Source: Haemaphysalis longicornis (lineage: Eukaryota > Arthropoda > Arachnida > Ixodida > Ixodidae). From it: a stretch of 64,000 bases of DNA. The stretch spans positions 55,763,745-55,827,744 of the forward strand of contig CM023457.1 of NCBI GenBank assembly GCA_013339765.2, in the 5' to 3' direction. Under the pieces are notes generated by a model. The model did not search any database. It saw nothing but the letters and a program-made list of their open reading frames with translations, and was not told the origin of the DNA. The position numbers and the translations under genes were made by a program. Below, piece by piece: positions 1-12,010 of this stretch; position 1 is the first letter of the stretch; every line of letters starts with the position of its first letter.

Positions 1-426
1 TTGGGGCACGTCTACACGGCCTATGTGAAACGGCAGTGCTAGCAACAAACGTAAGTAAACGTTTTGAGATTATTTTCTCAAAACAAATCGAAGCTATTTC
101 GCTTTGGAAAGCTGCATGACAGCAGCGGATCAACTATTTTCTACAGTGAAGATGTATATAGACATCCTCGGGCGCTGGTCAATGATGGCTAAACACATCT
201 TCTCTGACACTAGGAACGAAACGATTTTGTGTCAAGTCTCTCGCGAAGGGTCTGTAGCTCTCGGCCTGATATACGTAACTCAGAAAAAAAAAAGATACTA
301 AAATTTCCAGCATAGATGAGTTCATTATTACACCGACATTCATTTACTCGTCAGAAGTGGTTATGTACAGCTAGGTTTTTAGCGACACGGGGAAATCAGG
401 GTGAATAATTTTATAAAGTGGATGTA

Positions 427-661
427 CAGTCGCGGCCACTGATACAGGGAATACAGGGAACACGGAGCGGCTGGCCGCGCGTTGGACTACACGAACCACG
501 CGTGCGGCTAAGTGGGAGGAGCAGTAGCAGACGACGCGCTGCCGGGCTCCTCCTCTGGCTCCGATTGCGCTTGCGCCGCAATACTTCGCGCGGCGCCCGC
601 TTGGTGGTCCGAGAAGCGCAGGCCACGCGCGCCGTGTTTCCTGTATCAGTGGCCGCGACTG
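427..661. mobile_element. TA-flanked TIR element (MITE), 235 bp, Tc1/mariner-like ends
   Basis: Both ends read CAGTCGCGGCCACTGATA inward and are perfect inverted repeats for at least 22 bases. Weaker similarity, including an ACACGG block, extends to about 50 bases. The flanks are TA at 425-426 and TA at 662-663, the target duplication typical of the Tc1/mariner group. The interior is GC-rich, with no transposase-like frame. Copy B lacks this element between about 50585 and 50640, so it looks like an insertion after the duplication. The superfamily is inferred from the TA site alone. Confidence 0.75.
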
Positions 662-1414
662 TATCTTGGTAACGGTGAAGTAAGGCAAAAAACATTGTCC
701 GCAGGGGACAACCAATTAAAGAACACATTTATCGAATTAATCAAAATGGCGACACGGAACCGCTAAGTGTGCGGAAAAGAAAGGCCTGAATGAGAAAAGA
801 CGAACGTTTTTTGAGGACGCTCCAAGCCCTTACGTATTAGTGGTAGGCAGGAGCAAAATGTGTTCGAAGAATGAGCGGAAATTTTGACTGTACTAAAATC
901 GTCCGCCTTTATGAAGACTGCCGCCGCGTCTAGCTTAAACAAAAGGGAGCTACCAGCATGGAAAAGCCGAAGGAGACCAAACGGCGACTTAAGAGCCGGC
1001 AATATGGTTTGTTTGTTTTTATAACCCAGGAGCCGTATAATGAAAAGTAAGGCACGTAGAAAGAAAAAAAAACTGCCACGAAAGGGCTTAAAATGCAGCA
1101 AACCAACTCCGTCAAAAAAGAATCGCCACCCGTAGGATCGCATAAAGAACGCAATAATAAAGAAAGCTTCATACCGATGGCAAATTGAGAGGCCGGTCGA
1201 AGCCACAGAACCACAGCTTTTAGCATTGTGTCGATAGACTTCTTACCCTGCTGCCGAGAAAAGCTACTGAATGACGAGTGAAAAAGTCGATGAGTGAAAA
1301 AGAAATGTTAACGATAAAAGTAAATTCCGGTGACGTCAACGCAGCAAAAAAAAAGTGAAACCCTTATGACCTGAGATAAATACATAAAAAACAACGAAGC
1401 TATGAAATAAAAAT

Positions 1415-2135
1415 GTGGTTGAACCCTCTTTCGTAGGAATCGGTAAAACACGAAACAGATGTGCCTTCACAGGATCAGTTGAATGTTTATTTCTGCATCG
1501 ATATGAACTTGCACATCGCTATTTATATTTCGTCGGTATGGCACCGTCAGACTTATCAACATTAGACACTGGATTGCACGCGCCGGAGCACTGCGTAAAC
1601 CCGAATGAAACCACACGCGCTCGCAAACCATGCGAACGAAACCGAACGGGTTGCCAGCGAATCGTTTGGTGAACTCACGGTTTGCTGCAGCGAAAGAGCA
1701 TGATTTGCGGGGCTATCTTGTGGGTGTGCTTGGCGAGCGACATCCTGCTGGCGCGTCGCTTTCGCAAATGTGCGACCACTGCGTCCCTGCTCCGTGGAGT
1801 GTACGGCAGACGGTTGCGTTGCGACGAGCTCAGCTGGCGCCAACTGTCGGCGCTCATTAGCATCGTGATGCACTACTTCGCTTCACCTCTCTTAGACGGC
1901 AGCACCATCGAAATAGAGGCGGTTATAGGAAAGATATATGGCGCGTTCATACGGCTGTCTGCGCTTCAGCTCGTAGACGGGTCGGTAAAGCGCCTGGCAC
2001 CCCCGGCTACGGCGACGGAAGCACCCGGCTTGAATCCTGGCGCAAGCGCGTTTTTCTAGGCATGTCATTTTCGTGACGGATCTGACGCCTGTCAGATCTT
2101 GGTGAATTTTGGGATATTCGTGTAAAACAATGATT
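1415..2135 (-). repeat. Interspersed repeat insertion in copy A, related to 14608-15030
   Basis: Copy B lacks this stretch of about 720 bp; its uninterrupted equivalent is near 53225-53250. Bases 1690-1775 are the reverse complement of 14900-14985, sharing the ATGATTTGCGGG and GGTGTGCTTGGCGAGCGAC blocks. Bases 2062-2131 are a diverged reverse complement of the 14815-14880 unit. The reading frames across it (up to 125 codons) match no family I know and look incidental to high GC. Confidence 0.6.
1962..2056 (+). repeat. tRNA-derived SINE-like fragment
   Basis: An A-box-like stretch (CAGCTCGTAGACGGG, near 1967) is followed by a B-box-like GGCTTGAATCC (2027-2037) and a run of T, an RNA polymerase III terminator. 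No cloverleaf closes, so this is not a functional tRNA. It lies inside the interspersed repeat at 1415-2135. Confidence 0.4.
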
Positions 2136-4065
2136 GAGATCCAGAAAGCCAATATGAATGTGGCCATGCCACCCCAATACGCTTAAAGGTGCCTCCAACA
2201 CACTCACACACACTACGCTTGGAGCAGAGACGGTGGGAACCACGAGGGGCTATTGGAAACGCCACTTACATAATACCACCGGATGGTCGCAGCAATTTAT
2301 GTAAAACATTTGCAGGTATCTTGAAGTTTTATTTGGCTGAAATAATAATAAATGTTCCAAACGATGTTCGACCCCCGCCTATATGTCGCGAGTATTCACT
2401 CTGGTGAGGTGGAAGTTCCACAGGCTTTTGTTATTTCTATCTGGATTGTTTTGTTGCACGATGTACGCTCGTATGCCAGACGTACGTAATAATGCAAAGC
2501 GGGGTAGACCAGGCTTGGAAACTGTATTGGGAATGACAACAAAAAAGACATAACACGACAAACTATTACCAAAGAACTTCGGTAGCCACGCTTGCCCATT
2601 TTAGTTTTCTGTGTTTTTTCTTCTGCAGCGCTAATTCCTCTCATCTGTGTGATTATTTGCCCTAATATTGGTATGTAATAACATTACCCATAATATTACA
2701 ATGGTAGTAGCAGCGATAAATAACAATGATACGTTTATACCTCTTCAACAATAATGGTGCAGGAGACCTGTAAAAAAGCGGGCACGATGCCTGCTTGACC
2801 AGGCCCACGCCCCCCGCCCCCCCCCCCCCCCTCCCACCCCAACACATGGGAAAAGAAATACAAAGGTAGTGTGCGTGTATTTTTCAATCATTGAGCGATA
2901 GGGTTCAAGAAGGAGGCATCAAAGAAACACTGACTTCTGTCGCTGGAAGTGCCCCGCAAGCAAAGGTTGCACTATCTCGTTTCAACAATCTCTTTGTTCA
3001 TTTTGTGCCAGGCTAGAGCGCTTATTTATGGCCAGAACCTAGTACACACACCTACGTAAACTGTCGTGATCGTGTGGTTTGCTGTTATATTGGATGAACG
3101 CATAGGATTAGAGAACCACGTTCCGTAATATCTTACGAATCCGGGCAACCCAAGCCAGGGTTGCCCGCTAAACCATTCATTACGACAAAACTCAATCTCT
3201 CCCGTCATAAAATATCAGCTTAGAACGAAGAGAAACCAAGGAAAAGAGTGATACACATAAACAGAAGCTGAGTTCAGTAAGGCCGACTAACTGACTTTGT
3301 GCCGGTACCATGTCATCGTTAGCCATTGAACATGGCCTCGATTAAGATGCTGTTGGTAGAAATGCTTTCCAGAAAAACCATTTCCCGCATGTTCAATTTT
3401 CTTAAAAACCATTTTGATCTCCACTCATCCTGTCGAGATAGGTGAAAGCGTACCACTTAACGAATGAAATCACAGCAAGCTTGCCAACCAAACTGCCCAA
3501 GCAGTGAGGCATCATGCGTTGATTGAGGCGACTGCGAATCAACAGCGTTCGCTATTTTCACCCCGATGTCGACGCCTTCCGGTCGCGTTCACCACGTATA
3601 TCAGAAACAGCCTACCAGTCAGACAGTGCCTAACGCTCTTACAAACCTTCCTTCGTTCATACTTTTGTGGGCGTGTCCCGGAAAGCGCAAACGGGACACA
3701 GTCAAACAAAAAGAAAGAAGCTATAATTCAGTGAAACTCTCGCAAAAGACGTCTCGAGCTATCCGTGAAATCTTCAGCATCTAAAATGCATATGTGTGTA
3801 TACTGTAACTGTTATAATATGCAGGGAACTGCTTTTTGCACCAGCAAAGATTATGGGCGAAGCATATGTAAGTGCAATAGTCAAGCGTCCTTCAAATCTT
3901 GGATAAGTCGAGTAGACAGAGTACGAATAAAACAGCATGCCGTGTTATCTAGACAGGACGGAAAAGCATCGCCGCCTTTTAATAGGACAAAAAGTGGCAG
4001 AAAGAAATTCCTCAGATGTGTGGGAAGAGGACGAAGGCAAATAGAAAGTGCAGAATGATAACATA

Positions 4066-6050
4066 AAACAGGGACACGAGATTAAAAATGAGCGAATGAG
4101 TCACATGCGAAAAGGAGCATCGTATTTCCTGGTCTCGGGGGCGCAGCGATGAATGGACGGGATAGACAAGGGAATTCACTCCGCAATAAGCAGCCCCAAC
4201 TATGCGAAAATGATCTGGGAAAAAAAAAGAGAGGAAGAAAGTAAAAGAACTGCGAAAGAGAAAAGGGGAAAAAAAAGCAAAGCTAACCCGATGCAGAGAT
4301 TTCGGCCCTCCGGGCGCGTGAAAGCACGCTTTGCCAATGAACCACCAGCCATTCGACTGTGCTCATCTTTTTTTTTCTTTTTTTTTTTGGAAAAGGCGAC
4401 CCTCAAAATGCGCGGTTTCATACGGCACCGTGTTATCGCGCAGTGACTCTTGGGTTCAACCCTGCGCAGTGTTTTCTTCAACGGGAGCTACATACGCCGT
4501 CGATTTCACGCTTTTATTTCTGACAGAAAACCTGTAAACCCTCGCTCTCCAAAGTGTTTCTCGTGACTTTTAAAAACACACGCATCGCGGAAAGGCCAAT
4601 CATCTTGCGAATGTTCTGTAACTCTAAAACTAACGAAAAGATCTTAAACATCATTATGCTAAAATTAGCCGCTAAGACGACCCTATCACAACGCCGAGCT
4701 TCATTTACTTGCCATTTGTGTTTAGTTCGCCGCGAAGATGTAAACCTTTCTAAATTCCGCTCTGGTGCTTATATGTTAGTTTCTACGGTAGGAGAATGGG
4801 CACAAAAAGCTTCTGTAACATATATTTTGTCGTACTGTCCGGAAAATATTTAAATGGCAATAAAGAACATACATAATCGGGGGAAATTTTGTCTTTGTAG
4901 GCAGTACCACCGCTTACACACCAAGCACGTGCGACGGGTTTTGAATAAAAAGTAGTCGGGTGGGTTACGCTTTTGCGTGAAGTTTTCTACTGCAAGTAGC
5001 TGTGTGCAGTGAGAACAAGAAAGCTGATGGAGCAACTCCTCCCCGCCACCCATGCACAGGCCGTCGCACTCAATCGGATGGACAGAAATTTTTTCCCATT
5101 CCGCATTTGTTCCCCTTTCGCACAATGGCCCAAACGACGGAGGTGCGACAGGAGTAACAGGATTTCTTCCTGCCCGGAGGGGCCTAATGTCTGCTGTGTG
5201 GAAGGCGGAATATGTATCATCATGTTTCCGTTGAGTGGAACACGGAGTTCCACTTTTGGGGCGAGCTCCAGTGCTGCGTTGACACTCGCTGGCAGAACTC
5301 CTGGATGAACCTGAAGTGTTTCTGAGTACCCATACTCCTCCGTGAATGCCTCATCATCGTTGGTGCCCACTCACTATGCACACAGAACTAGAGCTTATGC
5401 ACGACTTTGTCCCGTTTAAGGCACACGCAACCATCGAGTGGCCTAACCAGTCATCTTTCTTCCAGATGATAGGCCGCATCGAAAGGCGAGCGCGCGCGAT
5501 TTGCTTCAGCTTCTCGTCTTTTCCTTCTTCCAGCCGTATAACAAGCTACAAGCAAACAAAAATAACTGTGCAAATGAAGAGCAAGAGTTCGTGTGACGCA
5601 AATCAATTTCACATATTGGGTTCAATCTGGCATTTACATGCCCCGATCGCCTCAGGACGATGCGGCCCTCTTTTGGGAAGAGCAGGTGAATATTTACATA
5701 TAAATATGGTTCCCCGCTCGGTATGACGGCAGTGAAATGCGCAGCTTTAATCCATCAGTGCTGCGGCGTGCGCCCGACGTGCGTGCGCCCGACGTCAGCG
5801 GATGGCACTCCAAGGGAGTAAAAGAGGATGCGAGAGAAGATGGGGATGGGGAAGAAAAAATGGCAGCCACTCCACTCCGTGGATGATGGCGACGGTGTGG
5901 AGTACGGGGACTCGAAATGACATCGAAGTTGCGCCCCAAGAGCCGATTTGCACCCCGAATTTGAGCCGTGAGTTGCACCTTGATTATTCCCTAAATGAAA
6001 CTGCAAGTCACGCCTCAAATTCGATTTTGCTTTACTTTCGCTTTATGGTG
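4066..6050. other. Anonymous non-coding sequence
   Basis: Copy B has no counterpart. I see short A- and T-rich stretches, a GTGCGCCCGACGT direct repeat (about 5768-5796), and only short overlapping frames on both strands. Nothing resembles a known protein or RNA. Confidence 0.5.
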
Positions 6051-6056
6051 GTGTGC

Positions 6057-6370
6057 GCACGGGTGGACGCGGACGGACATTGGGATGTCCTAAGGTACTC
6101 CGCACCATTACAGGCGAGGGAGTAAGCCGTTTTACTCTCGGGTACCAACTCATGGTCCTAGCCCAATGAATAAGACGACTGACACTAACTCTGTCTGGTC
6201 TACCTGACACAGGCTCGAATCCTGCCGTTGGCTGTGTGGTTTTTTGCGATTGTAAATGCTATGCGCACGCACGCGGACGGACATTGTGCGGTCCTAAAGC
6301 ACTCCGCAGCTAAAAAATAGGGCACAGAGGGGTGAGGTAAAACGCGGGCTGGTTAACGGGGTTTGCGTTC
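6057..6370 (+). repeat. Direct repeat pair flanking a tRNA-derived SINE
   Basis: A segment beginning GCGGACGGACATTG occurs at about 6067 and again at about 6270, each followed by a GTCCTAA...ACTCCGCA block. Between them is a tRNA-like stretch (about 6110-6245) with TAGCCCAATGAATAAG as A box, GGCTCGAATCC as B box (6211-6221) and a T run. The tRNA-like part matches 55740-55870, so both belong to one SINE family. Confidence 0.55.
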
Positions 6371-7740
6371 GTGAAGGCTGTGCAAACGAGGCGCGGCGAT
6401 AACTGTAACCCCCAGCATGCGCCCGACCCAATAGAAGAAGACGTCAAGCGATGAAGGAAACTTTTTCCTTACTCCCCTCTTTCTACCAAATAATTTAAGG
6501 ACTATAATAGTGCCTTAGCCATTTATTGAACGAGGCTTTCTACTTAACTTTCTTTCAGCGCTTGATTTTCACCACGCTTTTCACGACCCGATGCCTGTGG
6601 CTGTGACGTCATTTGGGTCGCAGTCAACCACAAAGCAAGATTTCTGCTAAGGACTCCGCTGAAGCAGATGCGATGCCCAGGCCTTGTTGCTGGCGGTGTT
6701 TTCCACAGCGGTTCCGAGAATAGTAATAAAACGAGAGCGACACAAGGGCGAACAATCGCGGGAAGAAAGAATGGAAAATGTGGTTTTGTAGAAGAACGTT
6801 GGCGTGAGATTCCTGCGTTCTTCCATTGTTGTGAGCTTGCGGGACATTTAGGTTGTTTTTGTTGTTTTAGAGAACATTAATTTGTTTCCCTTTCTTCTCG
6901 GGACGCCTCCTCCAGGCGTCCGTCCTTGAGAATGGCGTTACCGTTATTTCTTTTCGCTCTTTATGGAGTCATTCTTCCCGCTCTGAATTCTATGTCTACT
7001 ACTTTGTCTTCAATGTAGAGTAAGTTTTCCTTCCCTCTACACCCCGGTTCTGCTCATATCAACTCATTGCAGCTTCCCTCTCAACGTACGGTGCTCTACA
7101 CAACCTGCTGTCATGGGGATGCAAGTCGTAAGCTCATAATTTGCAAGGGGACATACCGGGGCGTGTGCGTGTTGTGTCGACATGCAACGGATATCGTATC
7201 TAGCTTATATGGACAGGCTTCTTATGCCCCGGATGCATCTGGTTCTGAAGAGGTTCGCGCGAGTGATGATTAAAGGGGCCCCGAAGCAAAAGCACAGCTT
7301 TGCTTAATTTGAGACAACTTGGCTTCAGCACCTCACTCAGCTACATTACAGCCACAAAATGCGTTTGTTAACAGAGAACGGCGCGAAGGGTATAAGAAAA
7401 CATTCAAATTTTGCGCTACAGCGAGGTGTTAAGGCCAGGAGTGACGTCAAATAGGCCAGCACTGGAACCTCAGTTTCCAGTGTGTTTCTTGGAAGTGGCT
7501 TGGATCGGTGGCCACCAGTCGCACAAAAACAAGCCGGGGCCATCTCCACTAGCGTGTTACCTGGGGAGAGTCGAAAACATTTCTCCCACCTCCCCTCGCG
7601 GGAACCCCTGTGTAGATGCGACGCATAGGGGGTTCCGTTGTTGTTTCCGTTAGGTTGATTCTCCCAGCGCGTGAAACGTGCCGTGAACCCCCTGCCGCGG
7701 TTATGACGCAACGTGGCGCGGCTATGACGCACACAATCCA
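6371..7740. other. Anonymous non-coding sequence
   Basis: No gene is supported. A GGGAACCCC...GGGGTTCC inverted repeat surrounds a GATGCGACGCATAGGGGG motif near 7600-7640. A related motif, ATGCGTCGCATAGGGGG, occurs at 32355-32371, suggesting a shared interspersed repeat. Confidence 0.45.
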
Positions 7741-7832
7741 ACACAATCCACTTTAATCCAATCCAATCCAATCCAATCTAATCCAATCCAATCCAAGCCA
7801 AGCCAAGCCAAGCCAATCGAATCCAATCCAAT
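7736..7832. repeat. (AATCC)n pentanucleotide array
   Basis: This is an imperfect tandem array of AATCC with AAGCC variants. The same pentamer forms the 3' tail of the LINE ending at 52603 and appears in the GGATT-rich tract at 53821-53885. The overlapping frames encode only repeat peptides. Confidence 0.85.
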
Positions 7833-8173
7833 GCCCCTCGCGAGAGAGTGCTCGCTATCGGAGAGGAGAGGGGGTGAGCGGCAGAGAGCGCAGCTCGCGC
7901 GGCGAGGAGAATGGGGAAGGGGTGTGGACGGACAACAACAACGCCGTATGGAGGGACAAGGCGAGTGAATGAGATGCAGTCGCATCTAAAATGCAGAGTA
8001 AAAGTGTATTCAGAGATTGTAAGTCTGTCTCTTGCCACACGGCGCGCGCTGATATACGCGACATCCCAATTACGAGGGCAGAGGAGAAGCGAAATTCGAA
8101 ATGGAGAACGGCAATTTTTGAAAGGAATGCCAGTACGGAGCGAAATAGAAGCAAGCAAGCGCGAACGCAAAAT

Positions 8174-8335
8174 GAGTGTCCCGGTGTGTCCTTTTAGTAC
8201 GCGTTTTTTCCCGTGGAGATGAAACGTTCTAGAGCAAGGCATTGGAGAACCTGTGTCCCTGTGTGTTCTTTTAGTACGCGTTACGTTCTGAGCGACGCGT
8301 TGGAAAACGAGTGTCTCGGTGTTTTAGTACCGTGA
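8174..8335. repeat. Short degenerate tandem repeat, three units
   Basis: A GTGTC...GGTGT...TTTTAGTACG module starts near 8176, 8253 and 8311 (spacings 77 and 58). The units are diverged. Confidence 0.55.
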
Positions 8336-8837
8336 CCACATGAGAATACGACGGCGAAGGATGACGACGACGTAAGACGCCCACAGCCTGAGCCCCTAAA
8401 ATGCTTCCCCGCTAGCAAGACTTTGTGACAGCATAAAGAGGTAGCCTAAAGTGGCTAGGCCGTCGCCACTGCTTCACAAGCTTTCTTTAGTATCTCCATT
8501 ATTTTTCCGAAGCTTCCGTTAAAATTGGTATCATTGTTATCGGAACAAAGCAGTCTTTTTAATGAACCACAGTTGTATTTTGTATCCGTGGCTCCTTTAA
8601 CAACATGAGCGTTAAAGTGCTTATCAGATTTAGTAGATGTTTTCGAAATATAGCTCCAGGTTAGGTTACTGAACAAAGTAAAGATGTGGCGGTGGCGCGA
8701 TTAGGGCATCCATGCATCCTGTTCAGCAAAACCTGACGCAGAAAAGCACCGATGTTTTAATCTTGGAGATTTAAAAGCGCCGTGAGGGCTGGTATTTTAG
8801 TTGCTTAGCATTCTTTGCCGTGTACCCCTGCAGCCAG

Positions 8838-9275
8838 GACCGTATAACGCCCTGCATTTCCACAAAAATGCAGATTTGGTGAAAGTAACATCTTTATTCG
8901 TTATAATAGCCTAGGCCGAGGTAATTGGTCCGGGCGGAATTGTGAAAAACCAAGAAATGAGGAAAAATATAAAAGAAATAGCGGAAATGCGGAACATGTG
9001 TAACCCTTGCATTGTATAAAAAAATGCAGGATTTCGCGAAAGTTCTAACCTTTAATCCCTTAGAATAGTGTCCATGGAGAAAATTGGTACGGACGGATTG
9101 TGAAAAACCAAGAAATAAGAAAAATACAAAAGATACGAGAACTGCGAACCCTGTAACGTCCTTCATTTCCACGAAGATGTAGTTTTGGCGGAAGTAACAC
9201 CTGCATACGTTATAATAGCGTAAGTGAAGATAACTGTTCCGAGGGAATTCAGAAAAACCACAGATTAGGCTACAA
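8838..9275. repeat. Tandem repeat of about 155 bp, three copies
   Basis: Units begin at about 8854, 9009 and 9163, giving periods of 155 and 154. Each has an ATGCAG- or ATGTAG-type start, a GTTATAATAG-like block, a TTGGTCCGGGCGGA-like block, a GTGAAAAACCA(A/C)A block and an A-rich second half. The third unit is partial. Frames within it are incidental. Confidence 0.75.
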
Positions 9276-10440
9276 AGAACTCACACTCTATACAAGGGGC
9301 ATAGGAATGCTACGCATTAACTGAAAATATCTGAAGTTCTGCAGATTTTTTTTTAGAAATGTTCTCACCAGGAGAAAATTTCGCAGCTTCGCCATATAAA
9401 GAGATCGCTTTAAATCTAAACCCTTATCTAACCTTCGTTAAATTAGTGATTACTTACCCAATGAACTCACCTAGGAAACGTGGGGTTGCATCAGTCAAAT
9501 TTGTATTCCTGGATATTTCTTTCAGATTTTCAGGTTCGAAGTATAGGTGACGCGCGTAACCCGAAATAATAAAGAGAAATAAGTTAGAAGGTGTTCTAAA
9601 AACTACGACACATCATGATATTCCCGTTGAGTCACGTCCGTCTTATTTCCGGCAAGAAAAGGTATTTCTTTTATCGCCTCGCCATCCTCCCTGCCGTAGG
9701 GATAAATCGCTCGCACATATTTCGTCTACGTACAATTTTATGATACAAATTTTGTCGTAGAAAGAAGATAAAAAAGGTGGACAAGTGAGCAAAATGCACG
9801 GGGAAGGTATCCAAGATCACAGCCTACGACATTTCTTCTGGCAGTATTAAACTAAGACGCAAGGGTTGAACAAAGCAACAAGAGGCGACGAAAAGGTGTT
9901 AGAGATTGCTGCTGTCACATTTTTTTTCTCTTGGGGAAACCAGAACGCTCCGATATATTTCATCTACTTTCATTCAAGTGGCTTTTATTGTTGCTTCCTC
10001 TGCAAAACCTGTACTGCCGGAATATTTTACAGCTACTTGCCTATCATCCCTTTAGTGCATCTTATGTGTGCAGACTTGCCCCACACACCTTTTGTTATTT
10101 TGATAAAACTCCACTACACGTGTAACGCAGCTCCCATAATGCCTCTCTTTACTCCTTCGTCATACTTTATCCGGTTTCCCTCCCTGACGCGTTTCGTCTC
10201 GATCCTTCTGCCATAGTACCCCACATTCTAATGTGTCTCCCAAACGGCTGTTTCCCGAATGCCTCAAATTCGACTTACCCCATTGCGTTGTTCTCCCTGG
10301 GACATCGTGTCTGCGGGCCCGGCAGTGCGAAATACTAACCACCCTGTGTCTAATGCCTCTCTCCCCCCTCTATATCTGGCGCAAACCCACGTTCATTTTC
10401 CCTGAAAACATTCACACCACACGCTGTATCGCAATCTCAC
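9276..10440. other. Anonymous non-coding sequence
   Basis: This stretch is AT-rich, then becomes pyrimidine-rich on the plus strand after about 10130. The frame at 9866-10216 (116 codons) is hydrophobic but matches no family and has no gene context. I see nothing I can call. Confidence 0.4.
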
Positions 10441-12010
10441 AAACAAAACCTCCCCGCATTCATTGGACTGTCCCTGTGCAAGGAGTCGGTAATTTACCCG
10501 GCATGCGTTTTATCTCCCCGCCTAAACGGCCTTCCCGTCTCCATTTCAGCCAATTCAGGCACGACGCTCCAGTTTGGAGCCTCTCTAAATACCGTATTTA
10601 CTCGCGTAATGATCGCACTTTTTTCCCAAAAATATGATGCAAATTTAGGGGTGCGTTCATTATGCGAGGTAAATTTTTCGCCAAACAAAGTTTCAGCGCA
10701 GAAAACGCAAGCAAGTTGCATCCCAGAATTTACGATAGGTCTTATGAGCTTAATACACATAATAAATAAAAATATAATAAAAACTCCACGGACCACCGCC
10801 AGAAGCGTTGCAAAGTGACGCGAAATGCCGTATTTTCATGAATTACGGAACGCGCCGGAACGAGTTAGCTGCGAGGTGAGAAAAGGTCGACCAATAGCGG
10901 TTGCTACTGTCATAGTGCCGGACATCAAAACAAGACATGGCTGCCGACGCAGCAAGCTGAGCGCGTTTTTTCTTTGTCTTGAGAGTACATTATGTGCATT
11001 TAGTAAGAGCTTCTTCCGCACCAATGATGAACTCATGCTTGCCGATATCGCTAATACGGCAAGTCGGCGGCAATGACGTAGCCATGTCCGCGTTGAAAGA
11101 GGAGCAAACATAGGTAAGCACGACCATCGTCAGCTAGATTTGGCACACATATGACATACTGCTGCGGCAAGTTCACGCGGGAAATAATAAAAAGAAGTAG
11201 TATTTTGACGACGAACTTCAGGGGTACAATCATTACGCGAGTGCGATCATTATGCGAGTAAATACGGCACTTCCCTATTCCCCCATTCCTCCCCGTTTTC
11301 CGGACTTTATTTTCGTTAGTTTTTCTTTAGCTGAGCGAACTTTGGCCGTTCTTGCACGTGGTGTCATTCTTGAACCGGAAATAATGAACTTGCGCAGGGA
11401 CAAAAAAGGGAGATGGGAAAGTGAAGGAAAGAGAAAAGAAGGGAAGGAAAATGGGCATACAGGCGTTCTTCGATTGCCTCGATGGGGCACTGTGGCGAAA
11501 GTGTTGTGCGCTGATCGTAGCGAGCGATTCCAGCGGCGGGGAGTGTATTGATCCGTTCAAATCAGATAAATATATATCTCTGCGGCGCTCGGAAACGAGC
11601 CGGGTCGAGTCGCTTCATACGCCTGTGTGAATTCGGGTACGCCGGGACAGCAGGGACGCGAAACGGTGTTGGGGGTGCGTCAGGTGTTCACGTTTTTCAA
11701 GTCAACATGTTCCTCTTGGCGCGCCAAGGCGTTCGTTTCGATAAAGAGCGAGGAAGAACCCTTTCAAACTACGGCAACCGATTTCGCGCAAAGCAAGAGG
11801 GATCAAAGAAAGGCGGCAACGGGAATTCCACACAATTGACTGTAGCATTGCAAACCCAACGCTTCCATTTGGTGTGAAGGGGGAACCATGACGCTAAAAT
11901 AACAGTCAACTCCGCCATGCGGAAGCCTTACTGCAGACTTCGAGACAGATTCCCCACCCGCAAAATTTTAAAACCCAACTATTCCCTTGGCCGTTTGGTA
12001 TTCTTTCCTG
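10440..12010 (+). repeat. Segmental duplication copy A, right block (pairs with 56600-58960)
   Basis: After removal of the 676-bp insertion, this block follows copy B base for base in many places. CAGTTTGGAG before 10581 matches 56740-56749. GCGAGCG and TTGATCCGT near 11520-11557 match 57020-57056. GCTAAAATAACAG occurs at 11893-11905 and 58831-58843. The AAAC(C)CAA(C/A)TA...CCTTGGCCGTT block near 11970-11997 matches 58905-58936. No coding function is evident. Confidence 0.75.
10592..11267. mobile_element. TIR transposon fragment or MITE, 676 bp, TA target site
   Basis: The left end reads CCGTATTTACTCGCGTAATG and the right end is its near-perfect inverted repeat (11239-11267). A second inner GCG(T/A)TCATTATGCGAG motif recurs near the left end. 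Copy B keeps the empty site at 56757-56766 (AAATACTTCC), which fixes the ends: TA at 10590-10591, and CA, probably a mutated TA, at 11268-11269. No transposase-like frame is visible, so it is non-autonomous. A TA target places it with Tc1/mariner/pogo-type elements by inference. Confidence 0.8.

Larger units (their letters stand above)
1..4060 (+). repeat. Segmental duplication copy A, left block (pairs with 50217-56340)
   Basis: This block aligns in order and in the same orientation with 50217-56340, at an estimated 65-80 % identity between insertions. Anchors include TTGTCCGCAGGG at 696-707 and 50671-50682, and GCGACACGGAA at 749-759 and 50722-50732. Further matches are 1100-1260 with 52905-53060, 2210-2270 with 53315-53375, 2440-2530 with 53555-53650, 3160-3230 with 54595-54660, 3680-3730 with 55405-55455, and 3815-3980 with 56040-56225. 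The copy runs off the left window edge. It holds no recognisable coding sequence. It carries a TIR element (427-661), an interspersed repeat (about 1415-2135) and a poly-C tract (2809-2839). Confidence 0.8.
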
